The notes under the pieces were generated by a model that did no database searches, was not told the origin of the DNA, and was given only the letters and a program-made list of their open reading frames with translations. Made by a program: the position numbers and the translations under genes. From Bacillota bacterium (GTDB lineage Bacteria > Bacillota > Clostridia > Christensenellales > CAG-138), in NCBI GenBank assembly GCA_023458355.1, contig JAEWZS010000005.1:1-13952 (forward strand): a stretch of 13,952 nucleotides of DNA, in the 5' to 3' direction. Below are positions 1 through 6,714 of the stretch, piece by piece. Positions within the stretch are counted from its first letter, which is position 1. Every line of letters begins with the position of its first letter.

Positions 1-104
1 TTCTTGCATAAGCCCCCCGACATCTACGTCGATACGATAAATATCGGACATTTATGGCAAAAAGGCAATACTAGACTTTCAAGTCATGCGGTATTGAGCG
101 TATA

Positions 105-617
105 TTACGCCATCCTATCACGCAGTGCGTGACTAATCTTGTAGCTGCGCCCGTATTTTTTACAAAGGTACTCACACTTGTGACCAAACTCAGCCCAGTC
201 GACATCCTCCCGCGGGGTTGTCGGCAAATCGATTAGGATCGTGTCACACCAATCGTTTGTGCTGATATGCCCGTATACGAAATCCCACTCAAAGACAGGT
301 GCATAAAGTATATTCGTCTTTATACCCTGCTGCTTTGCTTTCTTAAGCACAATCAGCTTTTCCAGCGTATTTGGCTGTTCTAATAATCGCATCGACTGCG
401 TAAGACCGTAGGATATGGTAACGGACAGTTCGTTTGCCTTTTTTTCATTTTGTGAATATCGCCTCCCTTTTGATGTATGACGCACCGACAACGAAAAAAA
501 TGACGACTTTTTTAGAATTTTAAATTTTCCGCGTTTTTCGATTTCGCCGCATATAATGCTTTGGGTGATTGTTTTGGATCCCTGTGAGATAAACGCTTTT
601 GTAGCATTTTTAACCAA
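105..617 (-). CDS. hypothetical protein, possibly degraded at its N-terminus
   Basis: This is a 170-residue frame of unrecognised family. The C-terminal half (about residues 80-170) looks like genuine protein: mixed hydrophobic and charged segments, several Trp and Cys residues (FEWDF, NDWCD, HKCEYLCKKYGR) and a natural end. The first 75 residues are Lys/Ser/Thr-rich, low in complexity and less convincing. The nominal start is a TTG at 617 with only an AAAGGGTGG-like site about 14 bases upstream, so the true start is uncertain and may lie further in. No signal peptide or membrane segment is visible. It could be a truncated remnant of a longer gene, or a small accessory gene next to the sortase. 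No function is proposed. Confidence 0.4.
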   Translation of the reverse strand: MVKNATKAFISQGSKTITQSIICGEIEKRGKFKILKKSSFFSLSVRHTSKGRRYSQNEKKANELSVTISYGLTQSMRLLEQPNTLEKLIVLKKAKQQGIKTNILYAPVFEWDFVYGHISTNDWCDTILIDLPTTPREDVDWAEFGHKCEYLCKKYGRSYKISHALRDRMA

Positions 618-759
618 TTATTTCTACACCACCCTTTCAAGGGAGGAGTTTCTTTGCTTGAGCATCATTTTGCGCGAGCTTAGTAAAACAATGTTCAGCG
701 TTGCGGCCTTTGAGGAGATATGCCCCAAAAAGGAGTAGTCTTTGATTTTCTTGACGGTG

Positions 760-793
760 CACAAAGCCCGCGGTATTCGCCGCGGGCTTTGTG
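760..793. terminator. hairpin between the 105-617 ORF and the sortase gene
   Basis: A perfect 14-bp stem (CACAAAGCCCGCGG with its complement) closes a 6-base loop. It lies 13 bases past the minus-strand stop of the sortase gene at 807. On the minus strand no U-run follows. On the plus strand the sequence after the stem is T-rich (TTGAAGTATCTTTTT). It can therefore act as a 3' end hairpin for the sortase transcript and possibly as a weak terminator in the plus direction. Confidence 0.6.
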
Positions 794-806
794 TTGAAGT
801 ATCTTT

Positions 807-1661
807 TTATTTTACCCGTTTCGCCATTACCGCAAAGTACGAACCATCATACTCGTAGGTGCAGGTGGAAAGTGTGAGCACCTGGTCGGTGGGTTTTATG
901 GTAACCGAAGAATCGTAGTTCACGGGCTTAACGGTTTTTGCATACTCAATGGTTTGGTTCATGATATCCGCAAACTCCTTATTATCCGCAAACCGCACAT
1001 GGATGTGGTAAATGGTATTGGGCATGACGATGTAAGCAAGGTAAATCTGCCATTCCGTTTCCACACCGTCCCAATAGAGCTTCACGGTGCGGTTCGCATC
1101 GAAGAAGTCCTTTTGTTTAAAGTTCATAAGGTCGTGGAACATGGTGCCATTTTTCATGTTATGACCGTAGATGATGATATGCCGCTGCTGGTAGTTCTCG
1201 GCATTGCGAAAATCCATGAAAATGGATCCGAAACGGCTCTTTTCCTTCTCCACGTTGTGTCTAAGGTAATATTCATTATCCGTACCGCGCACCACCGGAT
1301 AGTCAATGACCGTACCATCGATGGTAATCCAGCCGATGACATCGGAATTAATCGCCTTTGCTTCCTTATAGGAATCGAGAATGGGCAGATTATCCTCCGG
1401 TTTGGCAACACCGTTGAGCTCCTCGAGGGAATAGCCATCATCTGTTTCCGCAGGACTTGCATTGAGGTTATCACCCGGAAAGGGCTCTGTCGTGATGATA
1501 GGCTCCGGCGTTACAGAAGGCGTAGGCAACGGTAAAACGGGGGTTTGCGTAGTAGACGGCTGCACGCCTATCTCCACGGCCGGTGCGCCTGAACACGCGG
1601 CAAAAACCACGGTCATTACAGCCATAAAAACGAGAAGGCATTTTTTCAGCGTCGTAACCAC
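807..1661 (-). CDS. class B sortase-like lipoprotein
   Basis: A 284-residue protein with a class B sortase domain over about residues 85-284. Class B sortases are cell-surface cysteine transpeptidases that cleave a sorting motif and attach proteins to peptidoglycan. Visible hallmarks are the catalytic histidine in YGHN (His167) and the catalytic cysteine in TLSTC (Cys267), with IDYPVV and the SIFMDFRN segment typical of the fold. The N-terminus has two lysines, a hydrophobic stretch and a lipobox-like FAAC (Cys23), followed by a Pro/Thr-rich linker to about residue 80. This suggests a lipid anchor rather than the usual transmembrane helix. The third active-site residue, an arginine shortly after the cysteine, is not found: the aligned position appears to be Tyr275 (GSYFAVMAK). 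The start used is GTG at 1661. A run of G (AAAGGGGGG) abuts it, so the exact start is uncertain. No substrate gene with a sorting signal is in the window. A good -10/-35 promoter lies upstream. Confidence 0.88.
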   Translation of the reverse strand: MVTTLKKCLLVFMAVMTVVFAACSGAPAVEIGVQPSTTQTPVLPLPTPSVTPEPIITTEPFPGDNLNASPAETDDGYSLEELNGVAKPEDNLPILDSYKEAKAINSDVIGWITIDGTVIDYPVVRGTDNEYYLRHNVEKEKSRFGSIFMDFRNAENYQQRHIIIYGHNMKNGTMFHDLMNFKQKDFFDANRTVKLYWDGVETEWQIYLAYIVMPNTIYHIHVRFADNKEFADIMNQTIEYAKTVKPVNYDSSVTIKPTDQVLTLSTCTYEYDGSYFAVMAKRVK

Positions 1662-1697
1662 CCCCCTTTCTTTTGTGCCCGTATTCTCTTAGAGTGC

Positions 1698-1726
1698 ATT
1701 ATAGCTTAATTTACCTACATTCTCAA
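1698..1726 (-). promoter_or_regulatory. sigma-A type promoter for the sortase gene
   Basis: Reading the minus strand, TTGAGA (1726-1721) and a perfect TATAAT (1703-1698) are separated by exactly 17 bases. Transcription would start near 1691, about 30 bases upstream of the sortase start. It points away from mreB, so the two genes are divergently transcribed. Confidence 0.75.
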
Positions 1727-1785
1727 GTGCGTGCGCCAGTCGTTGACTTCATTTTATAAAATGTTCAATATTTCGACGCGCGCAC

Positions 1786-1814
1786 TTGCCCGCATTATGA
1801 TAAAATGTTAAAAT
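1786..1814 (+). promoter_or_regulatory. candidate promoter for mreB
   Basis: TTGCCC (1786-1791) and TAAAAT (1809-1814) are 17 bases apart and would give a leader of about 100 bases. A second candidate, TTGACT at 1743-1748 with CAATAT at 1766-1771 and also a 17-base spacer, lies just upstream and overlaps a perfect 12-base AT palindrome at 1751-1762. The sequence alone does not say which one is used. Confidence 0.4.
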
Positions 1815-1918
1815 AGTTCAGCGTGTGTAGCTTCACGTATTTCTGTTTGTTTTCTATGCATCATGTTCATACCGAAAAACCAAGCTGTACACCGGTATGT
1901 TTACGAAGGGATAACACT

Positions 1919-2962
1919 ATGGGTCTTTTTGAGTTCAACGACGTCGGTATTGATCTTGGCACCGCAAGCGTGCTTGTTTATGTTAAAGGAAAAGGCATCG
2001 TATTGCGTGAGCCTTCTGTGGTCGCCATTGAAAAGGTGACCGGCCGCATTCTCGCCATCGGCGAGGAAGCGCGCAAAATGCTCGGGCGTACCCCTGGCAG
2101 CATCGTTGCGATGCGCCCTTTACGTGACGGCGTTATTTCGAATTACGACGTAACCGAACGCCTGCTCCGCCACTTTTTAAAGAAAGTGGTCGGCTCGCAT
2201 GTGTTCTTTAAGCCCCGCGTTGTGGTATGCGTTCCCTCAGGTGTTACAGAGGTGGAAAAGCGCTCCGTCATCGATGCCACCGAGGAAGCCGGTGCACGCC
2301 ATACCTATCTCATCGAAGAACCCCTTGCAGCCGCAATCGGCGCAGGTATTGATATAAGCCAGCCGCGCGGCAGCATGATTGTGGATATCGGCGGCGGCAC
2401 CACGGATATCGCCATCCTTTCTTTGAGTAATGCCGTTTTGTCCAGCTCCTTAAAAGTTGCGGGCGATAGGTTCGACGATTCCATCGTGCGCTATATGCGA
2501 AAAAAGCATAATTTGTTAATCGGCGAGCGCACCGCGGAGGAAATGAAGATACGCATCGGTTCCGCCTACCCGCGCAAGGAGCAAGTTTTTATCGACGTAC
2601 GCGGCAGAAACCTCATATCAGGCCTCCCGCAGGCCATCGTGGTCGGTTCCAACGAAATGATTGACGCACTCGAGGAGCCGCTGCAGGCCATCCTTGAAAG
2701 CGTGCGCACCATGTTTGAACGCACCCCGCCCGAGCTCGCGAGCGATATTACCGAAAGCGGCATCTGCCTCACAGGCGGCGGCGCGCTGCTCTACGGCATC
2801 GATAAGTTCATCGCAGACCAAACCAAAGTTCCCTGCTACATCGCCGAGGATCCCATCTCTTGCGTAGCCATCGGAACCGGCAAGGCGCTTGAACACATCG
2901 ATAAATACGCCAACGGCGCTATTTACGACTACAAGCGCGGCGACTATCTCGATTATCAATAA
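1919..2962 (+). CDS. mreB: rod shape-determining protein, MreB/Mbl family
   Basis: A 347-residue bacterial actin homologue, normal length for MreB/Mbl. It polymerises with ATP under the membrane and guides peptidoglycan synthesis along the cell wall. Visible actin-fold motifs are phosphate loop 1 GIDLGTA (residues 10-16), the RPLRDGVISNYDVTE segment (66-80), the EEPLAAAIGAG helix with the expected catalytic Glu (133-143), phosphate loop 2 DIGGGTTDIA (156-165) and the adenosine loop LTGGGALL (284-291). The start chosen is the ATG at 1919: GAAGGG lies 8 bases upstream and the protein then begins with the family's usual MGLF-type N-terminus. The frame is open 32 codons further up, but those codons do not look like MreB. 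No mreC, mreD or other division gene is adjacent, so this is a solitary paralogue. Whether it is MreB, Mbl or MreBH cannot be decided here. Confidence 0.95.
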   Translation: MGLFEFNDVGIDLGTASVLVYVKGKGIVLREPSVVAIEKVTGRILAIGEEARKMLGRTPGSIVAMRPLRDGVISNYDVTERLLRHFLKKVVGSHVFFKPRVVVCVPSGVTEVEKRSVIDATEEAGARHTYLIEEPLAAAIGAGIDISQPRGSMIVDIGGGTTDIAILSLSNAVLSSSLKVAGDRFDDSIVRYMRKKHNLLIGERTAEEMKIRIGSAYPRKEQVFIDVRGRNLISGLPQAIVVGSNEMIDALEEPLQAILESVRTMFERTPPELASDITESGICLTGGGALLYGIDKFIADQTKVPCYIAEDPISCVAIGTGKALEHIDKYANGAIYDYKRGDYLDYQ

Positions 2963-2983
2963 GTTTCTATACTTATAACGCAA

Positions 2984-3016
2984 GAGGGCGGGATGAAAAT
3001 CATCCCGCCTTTGTTC
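2984..3016 (+). terminator. intrinsic terminator after mreB
   Basis: A 9-bp stem GGCGGGATG/CATCCCGCC with a 5-base loop, extended by weaker outer pairs, is followed by TTTGTTCT. It lies 24 bases after the mreB stop codon. Confidence 0.8.
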
Positions 3017-3102
3017 TACGGAATACAATTCTAACACACATCCCATATAATTAAACACATTTATGATATGTTGGAATTGGACATGCAATTGAGCGTTGCC
3101 TC

Positions 3103-3213
3103 AAGCACCACGCAGTGGCCGTTTTAAGGGGGATATGGGATTGTTAAGGGGCCTAAGGGGGGAAATCGGAATCCCCCCTGGCCCCTTAACGCTTATCGTT
3201 TAAGTTTCGATGA
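3103..3213 (+). repeat. dispersed structured repeat, copy 1
   Basis: This element of about 110 bases recurs at 13613-13721 in the same orientation, and its core recurs inverted at 13875-13930. It can form three stem-loops: a small one, CCAC-gca-GTGG (3108-3118); a large one (3143-3190) with an outer GTTAAGGGGCC/GGCCCCTTAAC stem, an inner A-plus-six-G stem and a loop AAATCGGAAT; and a small ATCG/CGAT stem at 3195-3211. It lies between the convergent mreB and guaD genes. There is no open frame and no U-run after the stem, so it is not a standard terminator. The rest of the 2963-3292 gap holds only the mreB terminator and nothing else recognised. Confidence 0.88.
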
Positions 3214-3292
3214 ATATGTTACTCCCGCATGGAGCCATAAAAAACAGCTGAACACATACAAAGTAAAAGCAAAGGTTTAAATCACTTCAGCC

Positions 3293-4615
3293 TTACAACC
3301 GCTCCAAAAACTTAACATTGCCGCCCGCACAGGGCTGCTGATTGCATAGGGTCTCGCATAGGATACCTTCGCTGTATCTGGCAACGATCGTATCGTCGCT
3401 TGAAGCATACATAAGCCGCTCCAATCGCTCCGAAAGCGTTAGGGGGCGGGTTTCGGGCAAACGGCTGTCATCGAGCACGAGTGCATGGAGCGCATCTCCC
3501 TTTTTAAAGCCCGGGCCTGCATCAAAATAGCGTTGCCCCGCAGAGGTTATAAGATAGAACGCTTCCGTTACGGTCAGGAGGTCCTGCTTCTTTCCGCAGC
3601 TTAACCAGTGCATTTTGGAGGCACGCACCGCGGAGGTGGCCGCATCGCGCATGGATAAAAGCGCGCCTCCGGCAATATCCGAACCGAGAACCACATGTAC
3701 TCCCTCCTCAAGCATTTGCCGAACAGGAGCAATGCCTGAGGCGATGTTCATATTGGAATCGGAGCAATGCGCAGCAACCACGCCGCTTTCTTTCATGGCG
3801 GCGCGCTCCTTCTCGCAGGAGTAAACGCAATGCGCCATAACTGTATTTTCGCTCCACAATCCGTATTTCTCGTAGGTTTGGTAGTAGAGTTCGCAGTCAG
3901 GATGCAGCTCTTTGACCCAATCTATCTCATCGCGGTTTTCGCTTAAGTGGGATTGCACGCGAAGACCATATTCTTTTTTAAGCTCGCCAAGTCCTTGCAT
4001 GAGCTCGTTTGTGCAAGAAGGCGTAAAGCGCGGCGTTAGTATGGGCTTTATATGCTTGTAACGTCCTTCGCATTCTTCAATGAAACGACGCGTCTCCATA
4101 AGCGACTTTTCCGTGGTCTCGCGAATGTTATCGGGACAGTTGCGGTCCATGTTCACTTTGCCCACATAACCCGTAACGCCTGCACGCTCAAGTTCCTCCA
4201 TGAGCACATGCGTGGCCTCGCGGTGAACGCTTGAAAACATAACTACGCGCGTAGTGCCTTTTTTAATGAGCTCTAAAGCGAGCTTGCGATACACGCGCCT
4301 CGCGTATTCCGTATCCAAAAAACGCGCTTCCGTATTGAATGTGTATTTATTGAGCCACTCTAATAGCTGCAAGTCCATGCCCATGCCGAGCATGGGGTAC
4401 TGCGGTGCGTGTAAATGCATATCGCAAAACGACGGGATGATGAGATTATCGCCATAATCCTCGATTGCTATATGGCGATATTCCCCGGGCAATTTTTCGT
4501 AAATGCCTTCAATTATGCCGTTTTCCGTAACGATGTATCCATTTTCGACGCATGTGAGCGTATGGAGCGTAGGTGCGAACACCACATTCCCTTTGAGCGC
4601 CTTTTTTGTATTCAT
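3293..4615 (-). CDS. guaD: guanine deaminase
   Basis: A 440-residue zinc amidohydrolase that hydrolyses guanine to xanthine and ammonia in the cytoplasm. The family signature HLHAPQYP (residues 67-74) is present, with metal ligands His67 and His69, followed by LEWLNKYTFNTE (85-96). The remaining active-site elements are QSHLSE (221-226, metal His223 and catalytic Glu226), AHC (261-263, His262) and GSDIAGG (311-317, metal Asp313). Length and the HAPQYP signature fit guanine deaminase rather than the SsnA or chlorohydrolase branches. The ATG at 4615 has an AAGGGGGA ribosome site about 5 bases upstream. It is the last gene of a three-gene minus-strand operon, 44 bases after mocA. The riboswitch at the head of that operon has the guanine-type specificity base, which fits a guanine-degrading enzyme. 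Confidence 0.93.
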   Translation of the reverse strand: MNTKKALKGNVVFAPTLHTLTCVENGYIVTENGIIEGIYEKLPGEYRHIAIEDYGDNLIIPSFCDMHLHAPQYPMLGMGMDLQLLEWLNKYTFNTEARFLDTEYARRVYRKLALELIKKGTTRVVMFSSVHREATHVLMEELERAGVTGYVGKVNMDRNCPDNIRETTEKSLMETRRFIEECEGRYKHIKPILTPRFTPSCTNELMQGLGELKKEYGLRVQSHLSENRDEIDWVKELHPDCELYYQTYEKYGLWSENTVMAHCVYSCEKERAAMKESGVVAAHCSDSNMNIASGIAPVRQMLEEGVHVVLGSDIAGGALLSMRDAATSAVRASKMHWLSCGKKQDLLTVTEAFYLITSAGQRYFDAGPGFKKGDALHALVLDDSRLPETRPLTLSERLERLMYASSDDTIVARYSEGILCETLCNQQPCAGGNVKFLERL

Positions 4616-4659
4616 GAAAATCCCCCTTCCCCCACGGGTTCTATTTTATGCGAGTATCT

Positions 4660-5253
4660 TCAATTACCTTCGCCGTATGCAAGCGACTTTAGTTGATTCA
4701 ATTCGGCAATGCTGTCGACGTCAAAAAGCTCAAGCCCGTCTTTAAGCTGATAAAGCAAAAGCGCATCTTCGTGCCGCCTTATAACCTCGCTGCCTCCGCT
4801 ATCCTTCTGAAGATCCCTGAGCTTTGTAAAGTAAGCTTTCGGGAAGATGGCGGGATTACCTCGGCGTTCCCCATGCCCCATGGCGACGAGATGATCGGGA
4901 TGCTCATAGAAAAATGCAATCTCGTTCTTTATGCTTTGGCGGCGAAGCCGCGGCTGATCGGCCACGAGAAACATAATTGCATCCGCATCCTTCATTACGT
5001 CCATACCCAGGCGTATGGTATGGCTTATACCGTCCTCAGGGCGGTTGTTTTCTATCGCGGTAAAGCCGAGCGCTTTGGCCTTTTCTATCAATCGGGGATA
5101 CTGTGTAACAACAGCGACCGCAAAAAAGTCTTCCTTGGGGATTACATCAAGTGCATGCTCCGCAAGCGTTTTCCCCTCAAACATTGCCTCAAGTTTGTTA
5201 ACGCCGAAACGGCTGCCGCTTCCGGCGGCCATCAAAATACAGCCAAGCTTCAT
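4660..5253 (-). CDS. mocA: molybdenum cofactor cytidylyltransferase-like NTP transferase
   Basis: A 197-residue MobA-like nucleotidyltransferase. MocA transfers CMP from CTP to Mo-molybdopterin, giving the cytosine-dinucleotide cofactor used by the xanthine dehydrogenase family. The N-terminal nucleotide-binding loop is LMAAGSGSRFGVNKL (residues 7-21); its SRFG-NKL form is closer to MocA than to the GTP-using MobA. VADQP (97-101), RGNPAIFP (131-138) and FDVDSIAEL (177-185) are also typical. The ATG at 5253 overlaps the TGA of the hydantoinase gene by four bases (ATGA), indicating translational coupling. Its presumed client, XdhABC, is encoded by the divergent operon. It lacks the extra Rossmann domain seen in some larger fusions. 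CTP specificity is inferred, not shown. Confidence 0.87.
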   Translation of the reverse strand: MKLGCILMAAGSGSRFGVNKLEAMFEGKTLAEHALDVIPKEDFFAVAVVTQYPRLIEKAKALGFTAIENNRPEDGISHTIRLGMDVMKDADAIMFLVADQPRLRRQSIKNEIAFFYEHPDHLVAMGHGERRGNPAIFPKAYFTKLRDLQKDSGGSEVIRRHEDALLLYQLKDGLELFDVDSIAELNQLKSLAYGEGN

Positions 5254-6617
5254 TGCGGTTTTTGATACCTGCCTCGCGCTATGTATTTCCCCATGTTGCT
5301 CTTTGTTAAAACACCGTCAGAAACAACCTGCAAACCGTTTAAGAAAACATGCTTCGCTTTACCCTTCACCTCAAAGCCCGCATACGGGGAGTTATCACAA
5401 TGATGTGCATGATCGTCGTCGGTTATGCGCCCTGTCGCGTCCGGGTCCCATATTACGACATCCGCCACAGCACCAACTTTAATTTCCCCGCGGTCCTCCA
5501 TGCCAAATAGGAGCGCAGCATTTTTTGATAAAAATGCAACCATCTGCTCCATTGTGATTTTTCCAGTGAGTACGCCGTAGGTATATATGAGTCTCGGGCG
5601 GTAACCTACACCTGCGCCGCCGTTTGGAATTTTCGTGAAATCGTCTTTACCCATGGCCTTTTGCGCCATGGTGAAGGAGCAATGGTCGGTGCCTATGGTT
5701 TGGATATCGCCGTTTTTAAGCCCATTTATAAGTGCTTCACAATCCGCGTCCTTACGTAAAGGCGGGCTCATTACAAATTTCGCACCGTCAATGTCCTTGT
5801 ATCGCTCGTCTGTTAAAAGAAGGTATTGCGGGCAGGTCTCGAGGTAGACTTCCTGTCCTCTCGCTCTTGCGCGCATAGCTTCGAGAAGACCTTCCTCGGT
5901 TGAAAGATGCACCACGTATGCGGGCGATTCTGCAAGCTCGGCGATGCGCATAAAGCGGGCAACCGCCTCAGCTTCGATGGCAGCGGGGCGGGAGAGCGGA
6001 TGGCCTTCGGGGCCTAAAATACCGCGTGCTTTTACCTCGTCGCACATCCTTAAAAGCATCTCCCAGTTTTCGCAGTGCACACCGATGAGCGCACCTCTCT
6101 TTTTGGCTTCCTTGAGTGCCGAATAAATCTGCCCGTCATCCACCTTAAGGCCGTTGTAGACCATATACATTTTATAAGAAGTAACACCTTCGGCGCTCAT
6201 AAGATCCATCTCCGACAGGGTCGTCTCGTCCCAGCGAGCGATGGCCATGTGAAAGCCGTAATTGCAGGAGCTTCCTTGAGCTTTTTTGTGCCAGGTTTCA
6301 AGCGCCTCTTTAAGGCTGCCGTTTCTCTCCTGCGTGGCAAAGTCGAGTATCGTTGTGGTGCCGCCTAAAATGGCAGCCCTACTGCCCGTATCGAAATTAT
6401 CCGCCGTTACGGCGCTACCGGTGTCAAGATCAAAATGCGTATGCGTATCGATAAAGCCGGGGCATACGTACATACCTTTGGCATCGACTGTTTTCATATT
6501 GCTATCGGGTAGAATGCCTTTTTTGACGCTAATGATACGGTCGTTTTCAAGGAGCACATCCGCCTCGAACATGCCGTTGTGGTTGACGACGGTTCCGTTT
6601 AGAAGGAGCGTTTGCAT
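5250..6617 (-). CDS. hydantoinase/dihydropyrimidinase family cyclic amidohydrolase
   Basis: A 455-residue binuclear-metal amidohydrolase of the D-hydantoinase/dihydropyrimidinase family, which opens cyclic amide rings to ureido or carbamoyl acids. Metal ligands are visible: HTH (His59, His61), the carboxylated lysine in SYKMYMVYNG (Lys149), HCEN (His181), VVHLS (His237) and GTDHCSF (Asp311). MSPPLR (283-288) and IPNG (330-333) are the usual substrate-contact segments, but the following stretch reads GAGVGYRPR where the family normally has G-x-P-G-[VI]-E-x-R, so substrate range may differ. The ATG at 6617 is preferred over an ATG at 6650: it has GCGAGG five bases upstream and gives the standard N-terminus, whereas 6650 has no ribosome site. 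It is the first gene of the operon with mocA and guaD and lies downstream of the purine riboswitch. Possible roles are hydantoin or dihydropyrimidine cleavage, or ring opening of xanthine. Confidence 0.9.
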   Translation of the reverse strand: MQTLLLNGTVVNHNGMFEADVLLENDRIISVKKGILPDSNMKTVDAKGMYVCPGFIDTHTHFDLDTGSAVTADNFDTGSRAAILGGTTTILDFATQERNGSLKEALETWHKKAQGSSCNYGFHMAIARWDETTLSEMDLMSAEGVTSYKMYMVYNGLKVDDGQIYSALKEAKKRGALIGVHCENWEMLLRMCDEVKARGILGPEGHPLSRPAAIEAEAVARFMRIAELAESPAYVVHLSTEEGLLEAMRARARGQEVYLETCPQYLLLTDERYKDIDGAKFVMSPPLRKDADCEALINGLKNGDIQTIGTDHCSFTMAQKAMGKDDFTKIPNGGAGVGYRPRLIYTYGVLTGKITMEQMVAFLSKNAALLFGMEDRGEIKVGAVADVVIWDPDATGRITDDDHAHHCDNSPYAGFEVKGKAKHVFLNGLQVVSDGVLTKSNMGKYIARGRYQKPQ

Positions 6618-6660
6618 AGTTACCTCGCTTTCCTCTAGTAAGTTGCACATTTTTTAATAA

Positions 6661-6714
6661 TAAAATAAAAGAAAAAGCGCCGTACGCATGGCATATTGAT
6701 ACCCGCGCCGGACA
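6661..6714 (-). terminator. riboswitch expression-platform hairpin with U-rich tail
   Basis: Reading the minus strand directly after the aptamer, CCGGCGC and GGTAT pair with ATGCC, GCGT and CGG around a CAAT loop. The stem is imperfect, with small internal loops. It ends at 6677 and is followed by TTTTTCTTTTATTTTA (6676-6661). This looks like an intrinsic terminator about 45 bases ahead of the hydantoinase start. Its left arm (6707-6703, CGCGG) is also complementary to the P2 5' arm of the aptamer (6765-6761, CCGCG), which would allow ligand-dependent switching. Confidence 0.7.

Noticed and set aside
1..132. Plus-strand open frame entering from the left edge and ending at a TGA (43 codons).
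   Set aside because: No recognised motif, too short to judge, and it overlaps the end of the minus-strand ORF; it may be the tail of a gene outside the window or chance.
658..738. Small plus-strand ORF (26 codons, TTG start) with a strong GGGAGGAG nine bases upstream and a hairpin following.
   Set aside because: The ribosome-site match is good, but there is no clear promoter, no recognisable peptide and no comparative support.
954..1535. Long plus-strand open frame of 193 codons across the sortase gene.
   Set aside because: It is antisense to a gene with clear family motifs and has no ribosome site or protein resemblance.
3143..3190. The repeat hairpin as an ordinary terminator for guaD or mreB.
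   Set aside because: No T-run follows on either strand, mreB already has its own terminator, and the element recurs with flanking sequence elsewhere.
4693..5265. Plus-strand open frame of 190 codons across mocA.
   Set aside because: It is the antisense shadow of mocA, whose motifs and coupled start are clear.
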